Part shown: piece by piece, positions 31,699 through 42,726 of the stretch
Layout: the number at the start of each line of letters is the position of its first letter
How positions within the stretch are numbered: the stretch's first letter is position 1
NCBI GenBank assembly: GCA_020186115.1
Contig: WSYJ01000176.1
Coordinates: 1 to 64,000, forward strand
DNA: 64,000 nucleotides
Direction of reading: 5' to 3'
DNA from: Histomonas meleagridis
Taxonomy: Eukaryota > Parabasalia > Tritrichomonadida > Dientamoebidae
Notes under the pieces: generated by a model
What the model was told of the DNA's origin: nothing
Seen by the model: the letters and a program-made list of their open reading frames with translations, nothing else
The model's database searches: none
Position numbers and translations under genes: made by a program

Positions 31699-33267
31699 AT
31701 GAATCAAAAGCAACCTTTTTCAACCTTAACATATCAGCCAAACAACATTAAAGGGTTTCTATACATTATACCACCATCAGATCAAAAGGTATTAAAATTT
31801 ATTCCTTTGGAATCAATTTTCGATGAAATTGATCAACAAAAATTTTCAAATTACATTTTTTCATTTGCATTTCCTTCACCCCTGATGGGAAAATCTGACA
31901 ACAGTAAGCACATTTCTATAGATACAGAATCATTTAATCAATTCACAATAGATTCCCCCCAACACGAAATCACACTAACCAGCCTCAAAAATTCGGAAAA
32001 AATTCGAGTTCAATTTCACAACTCATTTTATTTTTCTACTTTTTTTGCTCAACTTTCTAATTATTACATTCTTGAATATCAATCTACTGATAACTATCTT
32101 ATATCACCAATCGTTATCCAACAACATCCACAACATCGTTTCAATCCTCTTATCAAAGAAACTCTTCTTACAAAAGTCAATGATCTTTATGCACATCAAT
32201 CACTTCTAGAATATTTAGGTTTACCATTTGATGGCACAGGCACGTACCATTCTTCAGTTCTTCCATTTGAGGATTCCCTTATTGATAATTTTGTTACTTC
32301 ACCATTTGATCCTGAAATTCGACAAAAAATATCACAAACAAAAATTCCTCGTCAATATTTTCCTCTTGTTTTAGTTCTTCTTCTTATTGATAAACCCGAA
32401 ACAAATCACGATGAAAAGAGCACTTTTCCAAATTGTATGGTTAACATCGAACCGATACCAAAAGGTGTCAAAAAGATACCAGTTATTGATGATCTTGTCA
32501 TTGGAGGTTCGTATGATATAGTAGGTGATTTTGAAGCACTTAAATTACAGTGGACCACTGTAACTTCAACACAACTTCTTCATGCAAATAGATTCAAAAT
32601 ATCCCTTAAATTACTTGAAAATATTTTAATTGCTTCATTCCCTTCAGCTCACCCTATCATTAGAATAATTTTTGATGCGCTATCATCCTTTTTTATGATC
32701 AGTGATGAACTCGAAACATTTAATAATGAGATGTTTAAGATAATGAACTCAGTTGCACAACTATTTATAAGCCCTGATTTGGTTATAGGAATAGAGCCCA
32801 CTGATATTGAACATTTTATTTTTTGGATCTTTTATTCTCTAGTTAAGAAGATTGGACTAATTAAAGTCCATGAAGAAAAAGAATCGCTAATCAACCGAAC
32901 AATGACAACCATCATTCATCATCATCCATTGCTCTATAACTTGCTCACGAAGGATATGAAATCGCGCGACGACATCAGCTGTTTGAAGTTTTTGGACAAT
33001 TATTTGATGTCACTTTTCTCGCATGTTTTGGATGTGGACAAAATGATGACAATTTGGATTGCGGCACTGGCTACTGATGAGCCGATGGACTTTATGTGTA
33101 ACTTTTTGGCTATTTCTATGATAATGGTCTTCCCACAAATTGTCGATGCAGAAAATGTGACAGAAGAATTAAAAAAGGCACTCACAAAGTACTTCGAAGA
33201 AAATGAAGCGGAAGTACTGTTTTCGAATACATTGAAGATAAACGCAATAACAAAGTTGAATGAATGA
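31699..33267 (+). CDS. TBC-like (Rab GAP-related) protein
   Basis: A 522-residue protein from the first suitable ATG. The N-terminal half (about 1-150) is beta-rich and could be a PH-like or GRAM-like lipid-binding fold. The C-terminal half follows the helical order of a TBC domain: the FEALKLQWTTVTSTQ helix near 280, an FWIFYSLVKK helix near 375, and then a segment after LLYNLLTKD with FLDNYLMSLFSHVLDVDKMM and TIWIAALA, resembling the R-W-x-x-x-L-F-x-R-E-F and v-x-x-l-W-d region. The I-x-x-D-x-x-R arginine finger and Y-x-Q glutamine finger are not seen, so GAP catalysis is doubtful. It could be a non-catalytic TBC relative or another helical family. It is intact. Confidence 0.5.
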   Translation: MNQKQPFSTLTYQPNNIKGFLYIIPPSDQKVLKFIPLESIFDEIDQQKFSNYIFSFAFPSPLMGKSDNSKHISIDTESFNQFTIDSPQHEITLTSLKNSEKIRVQFHNSFYFSTFFAQLSNYYILEYQSTDNYLISPIVIQQHPQHRFNPLIKETLLTKVNDLYAHQSLLEYLGLPFDGTGTYHSSVLPFEDSLIDNFVTSPFDPEIRQKISQTKIPRQYFPLVLVLLLIDKPETNHDEKSTFPNCMVNIEPIPKGVKKIPVIDDLVIGGSYDIVGDFEALKLQWTTVTSTQLLHANRFKISLKLLENILIASFPSAHPIIRIIFDALSSFFMISDELETFNNEMFKIMNSVAQLFISPDLVIGIEPTDIEHFIFWIFYSLVKKIGLIKVHEEKESLINRTMTTIIHHHPLLYNLLTKDMKSRDDISCLKFLDNYLMSLFSHVLDVDKMMTIWIAALATDEPMDFMCNFLAISMIMVFPQIVDAENVTEELKKALTKYFEENEAEVLFSNTLKINAITKLNE

Positions 33268-34796
33268 ATTGGCATGAAAATATTAAACAAATATGTTTTT
33301 TCAAAAATATTTTAAAATAAAATCGAATTATATATAATTATTAATATGAAAATATTTGCTGAAAAAAGTTTATGAACTTTAAAAATAAAAATATTCCAAA
33401 AATGGTTATCGATATTACCGTAGAACAGAACAATCTTATTATAGCTAGAATAAAATGAAAAAAAAAAAAAAAAAAAAAATCATATTAAAAGTACTTTTTC
33501 ACAAAAACTATCAAACGAAATCTGAAATATCTATGTTTTTCAAAATATATAAAACATTTCCTATATGTAAGGAACCTATTATGGAAAACATAATGCATGT
33601 TTTAGCAAAAAAACATACCATAAAAAATAACGTTATTTTTCGCGATATGATAAATACATTTTTGCACTTTCTGTAAGCCATGCAAATACCATTAGAACTT
33701 AACAGGTTATTACCACATTCTTGTTTACGAAAATAAGAAGTTTTATACCAACCGCCGCTTGCGGCGGTTGGTGTATGAAACTTCGATTCTTTAACGTATA
33801 ATTACCTAGTTTCCCTTCCAAAAAGTGGTGACTGTCGTCATGAAAATGTCTTTTAAAATATTATGATAATATTTTATATCGTATGTCAAATTTTTTTTAA
33901 ATGTGTTGTTTTTATTTACGGTTTTTCCGCGGGAATTGAATACGACTCGATTTTTCTAAAAAATATCATTCTTTCTTCCCATGAATACAAGATAATTTAA
34001 TCCAAAAAAACATTATAGATATATGTTTTTGAATGTGTAGATTCGATTAATGCTATTGGAATTTTAAAATGAAAATATTTTTTTAAATTGATCTTATCTC
34101 ATTTGAGAATTAATTTTTTGAAAATTTAATATTAAATTATTTTATTACTTTATATGAGATATATTATATATTAATTTTATCGAAATTCATTGAGTTTAAT
34201 TTTTGAAGTTTAAAAAAAATTGGAATTATTTACGGTTAGATCGGCGTGCATTCTAAAAAGTGCGTATTTGAATGGTTTATCACGAAAAGCGCGTAATAAA
34301 GTGCGTATGCATTTCACAGTACCCATCTAGGCATGTTATCGACCGTTCGTCAAAACAAATTGCCGATCGAACTTCATGAACACATCGAGATACGATATAA
34401 CAATATAACTTTTTGAGCCGGCTGTTATCAGAGTCATTTCATCCTCTTCCTCAATATCATTTTGTTTATTTACAGAATTAAGAAGAAATAATTTTTTCGG
34501 CAATTTATATTTTAGGACAAATGCATTGTACTATTTGAATGTTATTATCTGATTGGTAAAATGGAGTTTGATTAAGTTACCTAAATGTTGGATCTAAATT
34601 ATCCAACATCCGATTTTTTCCATATTTCATTCGATAAAACAACTCAACCAGTGATTATAAAACTCGTAAATAATCTCCATTATGATTCAGGAGGTGTATG
34701 AATTGAATCCCTTTCAATTTAAAGTTCCGGAAAATTAGGAAAATTTTTTTCCTACAATAATGATAATTTGGGTGCTCTGACAAATAATTTTTATTT
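33268..34796. other. long gap with a GC-rich hairpin
   Basis: About 1.5 kb without a gene I can support. It contains a 20-base A tract near 33458 and a strong hairpin at 33737-33784. A GC-richer patch at 34240-34400 includes GGCGTGCATTC and AAAAGTGCGT. The small frame at 33455-33676 begins in the A tract and looks spurious. Confidence 0.4.
33737..33784. repeat. GC-rich inverted repeat hairpin
   Basis: GAAGTTTTATACCAACCGCC and, after a short central GCTTGC, the complementary arm GGCGGTTGGTGTATGAAACTTC form a near-perfect hairpin with a bulge. Its CG content contrasts sharply with the surrounding AT-rich DNA. It is not next to a gene end. Confidence 0.6.
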
Positions 34797-35175
34797 TTAT
34801 CGGCAAAAATATACAAATGTGCCTATAAACGGTCTCCCGATAGATGGGATTGAATACTTTATTTTGTTATTTTCGTTATATAAATCTATCATAAATGTAC
34901 CATTTGTTGCTGCAGATCTCAACATATTATCTCTTCTTACACGTTCAATTTGTGATCTATGAATTATCATTTGTTTTGGATACTTGACTTCCAATTGATC
35001 AATATTTAATTTTTTGATAACTTCCATTAAAGTTTGATAATACTCATCTTCACTCAATTTCTTTCTTGTGTAAACAGGTAAATCTCCAAATTACCATCTT
35101 TACGACAGTAAGATACGCAATTACTTTCACTTGATTTAGCACATTCAAGATGGAATCTGTGACATGTTATATGAA
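34797..35175 (-). pseudogene. CRESS-type Rep-like relic
   Basis: On the minus strand, a broken frame near 35090-35175 contains CVSYCRKDGN, which fits motif III (Y-C-x-K-D-G) of the HUH endonuclease in Rep proteins of circular single-stranded DNA viruses. A frameshift leads into the open piece ending at 34797, with helices and YPKQMIIHRSQIERV resembling the spacer between Rep endonuclease and helicase. The rest of the helicase is not visible. It points away from the Rep relic that starts at 35272. The assignment depends mainly on motif III and context. Confidence 0.4.
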
Positions 35176-35271
35176 ATATTTTTGATATTTACAATTATCA
35201 ATTGAATACTTAATTTAAAAAAGTAATGGCATTAATAAAATAACAATAAAAAATGCCAATTATATAAAAGA

Positions 35272-36236
35272 ATGACAGAAAAAAATGCCGCAATTTGGCA
35301 AAGTCATTTTAGCAAAATGGGTGCAAAGCGTGGCATAAAGAAGAATAATATCAATCAAAAAATAGATGGGAATAGAACAATAAGTCAAATCAATCCAATA
35401 GCAGCGCGTTGGTGTGGAACCCTTAACAATCCGAATAATAATTGGCAAGAAGATTTCAAAAATATTGCATAACAATTAAACATCAAATATTTTATCGCTG
35501 AAAAGGAGTTTGCCCCAACTACGGGGACTTCACACATACAATTTTATTTCAGGTTAACTCAGAAGTTGCATAAAAATACAATTTCAAGTAAGTTACATGC
35601 ATACTTAGATATAGCAAGAGGATCAGAGTTATCTAATTATAATTATTGCACAAAGACTAAGGTTGAAGTATTGGTGTTAGGTACACCTGTAGGAGCAATA
35701 GAAAATGAAAGAAATAGAGTGGACAAAACTAGAGAAAACCCTTCCATCATTACAACAAGCTAAACGAGTACAAGCTTAGACATGAAAGAACTGAGAATGT
35801 ATGGAACGGGAATCTAAAGCACAAGAACAAGTGGTTATTTGGTCCGCCAGGAACTGGTAAGCCAAAATGGGCAAGACAACAGGCATCATCTTTAAGTAAA
35901 GTATATAAGAAAAATTTAAATGAGTGGTGGGATGGGTTCCACCATGAAGACACAGAAGTTGTTGTACTCGATGAAATGAACCCAGGCAAGAGCTTACTAG
36001 TTGATCAAATAAAGGATGCTGGGGACCGATACTCATTCCAGGGAGAGGTAAAAGGATCATCTAGGATTGATCCAGGGCGATGGTTCTTAATAATAATCAG
36101 TAATTTCTCAACCGATGAATGGTTTCCCAATTGTGCTGACCAGGATGCAATAAAGCGTAGATTCGATGAAATAGAAATTAAGTTTCCAGATGACATACGA
36201 CTGATGGGACAGTTGAACAGAAACTTTCTGGAGTGA
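35272..36236 (+). pseudogene. endogenous CRESS-DNA Rep (HUH endonuclease plus SF3 helicase), inactivated
   Basis: Rep nicks and unwinds circular single-stranded DNA genomes for rolling-circle replication. The first frame (from 35272) has motif I, ARWCGTLNNP, near 35400. After an in-frame TAA at 35470-35472 it continues with motif II-like GTSHIQFYF near 35530 and motif III-like NYCTKT near 35645. A second TAA at 35761-35763 and a frameshift precede the helicase frame (about 35805-36236). That frame has Walker A GPPGTGKPKW (the usual Ser/Thr is Pro), Walker B EVVVLDEMN near 35960 and motif C ILIIS-like IIISNFSTDEWFPN near 36100, then DAIKRRFDEIEI. The Rep parts are in the right order, so this is an old integrated copy that cannot be expressed whole. 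No capsid gene or nonanucleotide origin was identified. Confidence 0.75.
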
Positions 36237-36848
36237 AGAATTCAATTTTGACGATTTTTATTCTCTAATTATTTTTAAAATACCTCAAAATTGAATGGCG
36301 ATTTGATTAACTCTGTTAGTGTTTAAGAAAAAAGTACGGTTACCGATCAAAATGAATTCAAAAGTGGAAATAAAGTATTCAATTCCGAACGATAGACCAA
36401 TTTTGCTGTTCCAAAAAATATTTTTTTTCTCGATAATATAACTCGGCCGAAAATACCATTAACGTCCTGTGCAAGATGGGACCGAGAAAAAAATTTTTTT
36501 TTTTCAACGACCTCAAATAACGGTCGGAATTTAAAATAAAATTAAACCTGACCCCCCCTTCCTAGTGCACTTATTACTGATCACCTGTCCACGATTTTTT
36601 ATAAAAAAAGTGCTCCGCGGGGTCGGGCTTCGGCAGTGTTGTGATAAATGCATTCATTCGCCATTAGGGCTCTTTTTGGGGTACCTTGGTTTAAAGAAAA
36701 AGAAAAATAGAAAATTAATAGGGTTTAATCATTACCAAAAGATATAACAACTCGTTATATAGTGGATTATTCACCTTTCTTTTTACTTCGATTTAATGGT
36801 CATTGTCATGTTCACATTATCGAAACAGGAGAACATAATATTTGTTGG
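36237..36848. other. gap between Rep relic and MULE
   Basis: Contains CTCCGCGGGGTCGGGCTTCGG near 36612, GC-rich against the background, and A/T tracts near 36488. No gene is supported. It could include non-coding remains of the Rep-bearing replicon. Confidence 0.35.
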
Positions 36849-39457
36849 GTTTAATCAGATGTACCCCAAGGACTGTCCCCGGGGACATGTCCCCAGGTGT
36901 TCAATTTTTTAACACACACTGTGAAAATTCATGATGTTTTTAATTGCATTTTTTTATGATTTTACTCATACTATATTATAAAAACATCTATTTTAAATAA
37001 AATATAAGATTCAAATATGAATTAAGATATTAATTTTCCAATATTTTTCATTAAATTATTTTTTGAATTCATATTTATATTTGGAATTAATAATTAACGG
37101 CTCCCTGGTCGGACTTTCTTTGAAGAATGAACTTTGATCAACTTAGCGAATCATCTTTTTCTAATGGGTCAGATCTCAATTGTTATCTTAAAGAACTAGC
37201 AAATAGGAATGGATTTGATATCTATTTAAAAGATTCAAAACATTCGGATGAATTACGATTTTATTGTACTATGCATCAATCTCATAAAAATGTACAAAAT
37301 TCGAAAAAAACAGGGTGTGATTTTCGTTTAACTTTCAACAAAAATAACAGAGGAATATATATTATATCAAAAAATTTTAATTTAAAACATTTACATGAGA
37401 TTCAAAATCCAAAACAATTAGACAACTCAGTGCAAGAAGAGATTGCAACAATAAAGAAAAATGGTATTTTAAATTTTCATATAATTTATTATATTGAGCA
37501 AAAATATTCAATTTCAATCACAAGAGAAGAAATAAAAAAATTCTCATCTGTAAGTGAAAAAACAAATGAGTCAGAAACAGATTTCTCAATACATGTATGA
37601 AAAAGGTGATTGTTATATATTTGAAGATAAAAATGGATTAATTGCAGGTATTTATACTGTTACACACGAAAAGAGAGAGAATTTAATCAAATATTGTGAT
37701 ATTTTAGTCATCGATGGCACATCAATTCCCAATTTTTTGTGATTGGACAATAATACCAATTTCACTCCAGGGAAATAATATGGAATTAATTTCAGGGGGA
37801 GTTGCTTTTTTTCCATCGGTAAATTTGGATTTTATTTTTGGTTGATTTCTATTATATTATCAATCGCACCCAACTTAAAATGCATAATAAGTGATGAAGA
37901 TCCTGATATTTGTTCAGCAATGGATGAATATCCGAATTTATGTCATCTTTTATGCTTGAAACACAAAATTGCCACAGTCCAGAATTTGATATCGAAAAAT
38001 CATCCAAATAGAGAACGATTTTTAATGTTACTTAATAATTTTTTTTATTCACGTTCTTCTGCTCAGTCAAATGTAGTTTTAAATAATATTTACAAGGAAT
38101 TCCCTGAAATTATTCACTATTTTGACACCAATATATATCCAATTAGATCAAAACTTTTGGTTTCATTAAGACCGAATGTATTTCATTTTAATCATACTTC
38201 TTCACAACTTGGTGAATCATATAATAGTATGATTAAAAGAGATTTGACAAATTCTCTAAAGCATCTCTATGAAATCCGTGATCACATATCTATCAAATTT
38301 TATCAAAAAAAAAATCTTGAAGAAAATATTCGAAAAAACGCTTTTACTTTTCATCATCCATTAATAGATGTTTATAAACTCGATATATCTAAAAAATTAT
38401 GTTCAATTATAAATGCTGAAATTCAGAATTCATTACAAATTAATATCAAACGCATTAATAATGATCACTATATTGCTATTGATAACAATAATAATGAATT
38501 TAATTTAAATTTTCTCGATTGTGAATGCCATTATCCTACATATGCTGGATTACCTTGTTGTCATTTAATAGCTTTATTCAAAATAACAGGTAATGCATTT
38601 CCTATTCATTTAATAAATTCAAGATTCATAGAAAATTTAAGTGAAATAGAAATAGCATCACATGAAAATGAAGAAAATTCTGAATATATAGAACACTTAG
38701 GAACACTCGAAATGCCTGAAGACGAACATTATCCAGAATATCCAGAAAGAACAATAAACAAAAAACACAATATGGAGAAGTTAAAGAAAAAATAGGAAGG
38801 AAGAAGGAGAGATCTAAAATGAAAAGATTATCTAAAAATTTACGAATAATATAAAAACATGAAACTAATAAGTTTTTTCTGTAATCCACAAGTTTTGATC
38901 GAAAAATATCAAAAAATAACACAAAATCTTGTAATTTTTTTAATGATTTATCAACACATATATAATTTTCATGATGTATTTTACTAAAATATGAAGAGAA
39001 ACTCATATTTTTACATTCGTTTGTGTAAGTTTTCTTATGATTAATTTTTTGATAGGAATATTTAAAAGTGCTGATTTAATTTAAGAAGATACTTATAAGA
39101 GATTCTATTATGTTAACTTAATTAAGCAATCTTTTAAACCCTTTAAAGTGAGGTCCATGATTTAATTTTCTATACTGTATATATTGTGATATCTTAATCT
39201 TAATTTTTGAGTTAAAATAAAAGTTTGAAAATTTTTTAAAAATAGCACGGGTAGGGGATCAATTTGTTAATTTTGAATTCGGTTTGATCGTATTATTGAG
39301 TATTTGTATTACCGTTATATCCAATTTTTACTATTTTTTTCGAAGATCATAAAAAAATGCAATTAAAAACATCATGAATTTTCACAGTGTGTGTTAAAAA
39401 ATTGAACACCTGAAGACATGTCCCCGGGGACAGTCCCAGGGGTACATCTGATTAAAC
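36849..39457. mobile_element. MULE transposon with 112-bp terminal inverted repeats
   Basis: The left end (36849-36960) and right end (39346-39457) are inverted copies of one 112-base sequence with only four mismatches by my alignment. Both start GTTTAATCAGATGTACCCC and contain a CCCCGGGG palindromic core. The 2609-base element encloses a Mutator-like transposase gene. I could not find a clear 8-11-base target duplication at the edges. Confidence 0.85.
37127..38795 (+). pseudogene. Mutator-like (MULE) transposase with SWIM finger, broken
   Basis: The N-terminal zinc-binding region (LRFYCTMHQ, then KTGCDFRLTF and LKHLHEI) resembles FAR1/FLYWCH-type fingers. The MULE catalytic part follows: YCDILVIDGTSIP (first Asp, near 37700) and CIISDEDPDI (second Asp, near 37890), then CLKHKIATVQ near 37960. 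Near the end, CECHYPTYAGLPCCHLIALF (about 38520-38580) is a C-x-C...C-x-H SWIM finger. Frameshifts near 37590 and 37742-37842 split it into three pieces. The third piece of 317 codons is intact, and the TIRs are well preserved, so inactivation may be recent. Confidence 0.8.
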
Positions 39458-39626
39458 TAAAATTAATAGCCTATTGAGTGAACAAACTTTGTTTTTTTCA
39501 TAATTTGATAAGTTGAAAAGAAAAAAATAGGTTCACCAGAAAAATCGATAGAAAAAAAAAAATCGACTCATTATTCAAAAAATAAAAAAATCAAAAAATA
39601 AAAAAATTAATTGAATGGTATACATT

Positions 39627-39917
39627 TCACAATGTGACTATATATGTATAATTAGAACACGCAACATAAAAATTACTAGGTGCAGAAACTGCAAAATTAG
39701 TATCTTGAATAATAAATATAACAGAATTATTTGAAGTAACAAATGATACAGTACAATCAGCATCGTCTGGTTTAGTTGTACCAAAATCATATAAATAATA
39801 ATAAAAAGTACCACTTTGAGATATTTCAGATCGAGAAATAAAATTAACACGAATAAAAGTATAATTATCATTAGGAGAATAGGGTGTGATTGAAATAAAT
39901 ACATAATAATGTGTATA
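39627..39917 (-). CDS. unrecognised beta-rich gene fragment
   Basis: About 95 codons on the minus strand end at 39627. The content is beta-rich (TPYSPNDNYTFIRVNFISRS, CTVSFVTSNNSVIFIIQD). The frame joins abruptly to MULE transposase sequence at about 39918, so it is the 3' end of a gene cut by, or ligated to, the neighbouring relic. I recognise no family. A fibre or surface-protein end is possible. Confidence 0.3.
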   Translation of the reverse strand, partial: YTHYYVFISITPYSPNDNYTFIRVNFISRSEISQSGTFYYYLYDFGTTKPDDADCTVSFVTSNNSVIFIIQDTNFAVSAPSNFYVACSNYTYIVTL

Positions 39918-40880
39918 ATCTAGGTACCAGGCCATCATTATCATCTATATATTCATTCAGATTTTTGTCAATATTTTTTAACTTTTCACTTAAAGTATCA
40001 ATGTTGTCTGGATAATCACAATAACATATTCGATGGAATATATCAGCTGCCATAATTTTTTGTTTCTTATTTAATCCAATTTTATTTATTTGTTTGATGA
40101 AGTTTTTTTCTTTGTGTTTTGCGCATAGAATATGTTTTTCTCTCAATTGTGAAAAAACAGGAATAAATGCACTGTCTTCATCTGTAATTATAACTTTTGT
40201 ATGTAACTCAGGAAGTGTTTGTACCATGGTAAATAACCATTTAATGATCGTTTGATCCATTATGGCAGAAAAAAGTATTCCACCTGATTTAATATGTAAA
40301 TATTGGTTTAACATTGAAATGGGAGTCATTTCCCATTTTAAAGAATGACTCGGTATTTGTGTTCCATCGATTTGAATTACATCAGAATATACGTTTAAAT
40401 TTCCCGACTCATATGACATTAATGAAAGAATCGCAATTATTTTAATTTTTTATTCTTCTCCAACATCAAATTTGAATGTACTTCCACCATTTTCATTAAT
40501 AAAATTTTGTAATTCAATTGAATCTGGAGTAAAATGTTCTAATTTTTTTTGTAAAAGAAAAAGTTGGAACAATTAACGGTATAATTTTTTGAATTTGATA
40601 AGGAGACATTAAATTTCCCAATCTTTTGATAACTGGAACTGTACTATCGTTTTTTAATAACGATGCATATCTATTTGGTTCATATTCACTATGGTTGTGA
40701 AAAAGTATATATTTACTTAAAATATAGATATCATTTGATCCTTTTTCTGTAATAATAATTTGAAATTTGCATCCTGTTTTATTTGTAGATTTTACATTAT
40801 AAATCTTTCCATATTTTTCACAATATAATCGAATATAACTCAATGAATTTTTTCCATTTTTTCTATTAAGTTTAAATCCG
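39918..40880 (-). pseudogene. second MULE transposase, truncated
   Basis: Same family as the MULE at 37-38.8 kb, reversed. The N-terminal finger has LYCEKYGKIYN, NKTGCKFQI and ILFHNHSEY. After a frameshift in an A tract near 40550 comes YSDVIQIDGTQIP (first Asp, near 40375) and VIITDEDSAFIPVF (second Asp, near 40185), with CAKHKEKNF. It stops at about 39918, lacking the catalytic end and SWIM finger, and no TIRs were seen. Confidence 0.75.
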
Positions 40881-41879
40881 TTTTTAATGCTTCTGTAGAC
40901 AAATATTCGATAAAAGATGAAATATTATCCATATGAATAGTTGACAATACATCCATGTTAAAAAACTCTATACCACTTCGGTAAATCGGAACAAACTCAC
41001 ATCCTTGTTCAATAAATAATTGTTAATTAGAATAATTTTGTTTAATTGAATGAATTATCACATTAATGGGTAACAACTGAAAAGCTTCGAATGGAACTTT
41101 GTCTATTGTTGGAATTTTTTCATATAACTCTTCATTTTTTTATTATCAAAATGTTATTAATCGTTTCCATAAGGGCACCAGCGATTTCCATGACCTCAGA
41201 CGAGATAATTTAAATAAAAATGCGAATTATATAAATCAAAAGTACATCACATATATTTCGTTATTAATTAATTTTATATGAATTTATTAATATTATTTCA
41301 TTAAGCTTTCGGTTTAATAATGATATTAAAATAAGTGTGATTACTGAATAAAAACAAAACAAACGATATGTAATATTCCCTTTCTAAAATATCAATTATT
41401 GATAAGTATAAAATGAAAAGATCCTTTCAAATATCGCATTTAAAAATATTAGTTAAATAAAAACATTCTTCATCACATTATAAATAAATCACATTAACTG
41501 ATCTGCTCGGATCGAGCCCTGTTTATGAACGAGCTGGGTTGTAATGAGCGAATTGAATGGTCGTAAAATAACATTTTGGTTTGAATTGTCAGTTTTATAC
41601 GACCATGTTACAACAGTGAACTGACAGACAACAATAGCTCTCAATTTGTTTTTGACTTATTTTATGGTCATTATTTCATATGAAATGTCATGGATAGCGG
41701 TTAGTTTACATATCGTGTTATTCAAAAAGTTCTATCGTAAAATTTATAAAAATTAAGATATATTAATGTGTACGATATTAATTTATACTACAAAATCATG
41801 AATTTATGGTATTCTTTTTCTAATTAATAGACTAAATTTATTTATTATTTTAGATAATAATGCACGATCAAAAATCATT

Positions 41880-42325
41880 CAAAAAGTGGCTTCGGGATGC
41901 ATCCCCAAGATGTGAAAACTATTTCATAATATAAAACTAAAAAATTTAATAGAGGAATTTTTCAACTTTTTTATAAAAAAGAAAGTACGTATAATTTAGC
42001 AATTACTTATTATTCAAATCGTTTACAAAGATTTAATTATAATTTTATGGAAGATGTGAAATTTATATGTGATTTTGAACAAGCATTAATTAATGCAATT
42101 ATTAACAATTTAATGCAAAATAATTATTATTTACAATTGTGTTATTTTCATTTCACGCGAACATTAGAAAAATAGAAAGTTACATCTAAATAAGAACAAA
42201 ATGAAATAGGAATTGATTTACTTAAAATTATTTGATTACTTCTACTTATAGATATTAATCCTGCATCACAATTTATAAATTTTCTTCCTCGACTTAATGG
42301 TATTAATGAAAGTTTGTATTAATTC
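41880..42325 (+). pseudogene. third MULE transposase fragment
   Basis: Broken plus-strand frames contain KFICDFEQALINAIINN, with the D-F-E-x-A-x-x-x-A pattern of MULE second-Asp motifs, followed by LQLCYFHFTRTLEK, the C-x-F-H-F box. A stop follows, then LLKII and INPASQFINFLPRLNG in other frames. The divergence from the two MULEs nearby shows a different subfamily. No terminal repeats were found. Confidence 0.6.
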
Positions 42326-42536
42326 TGTGGATTTTTCCCAATTTTACAGGGATAGTTCGACCCCAAGCCCATCCCAATGGGAACCCCATTTTTACAATAC
42401 TTCATTAAATAAATTTCATGCTTTCAATACTTTATTAAATTTGATTTTTCCCCTCTAAACCGAAACATTTTCCCCATTTTTTACTTGTTTTCTCTGTTTC
42501 CCACCTCATTATACTTTTTCTGAGATCGACTTGATA

Positions 42537-42726
42537 ACGATAAGCCCAGGGCGGTTTTTGAAAGACGATAAGCCCAGGGAAAAAACGGTTAATTCATATC
42601 GTACATTTATTTCTTTGAATAACCGTTTGGGGGAACGATAAGCCCATTTTTCAAAGATCTGAATGCATTTTGTTCGTCATAGCATTCAATTTTGACAGAA
42701 AACCGTCTTGGGAGACGATAAGCCCA
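42537..42726. repeat. four spaced copies of ACGATAAGCCCA
   Basis: The 12-mer ACGATAAGCCCA occurs at 42537-42548, 42565-42576, 42635-42646 and 42715-42726, all in the same orientation, with spacings of 28, 70 and 80 bases. Two copies follow AACCGTTTGGGGGA and AACCGTCTTGGGAG, so a longer degenerate unit is repeated. No gene covers them. Confidence 0.75.

Noticed and set aside
33455-33676. Frame starting with a poly-lysine run
   Set aside because: Begins in a 20-base A tract and has no domain; chance frame.
34240-34400. GC-richer patch as a possible RNA gene
   Set aside because: I cannot fold a convincing tRNA or other known RNA from it by eye.
42537-42726. CRISPR-like array
   Set aside because: Only four 12-base copies with unequal spacing, in a eukaryotic context; not a CRISPR.
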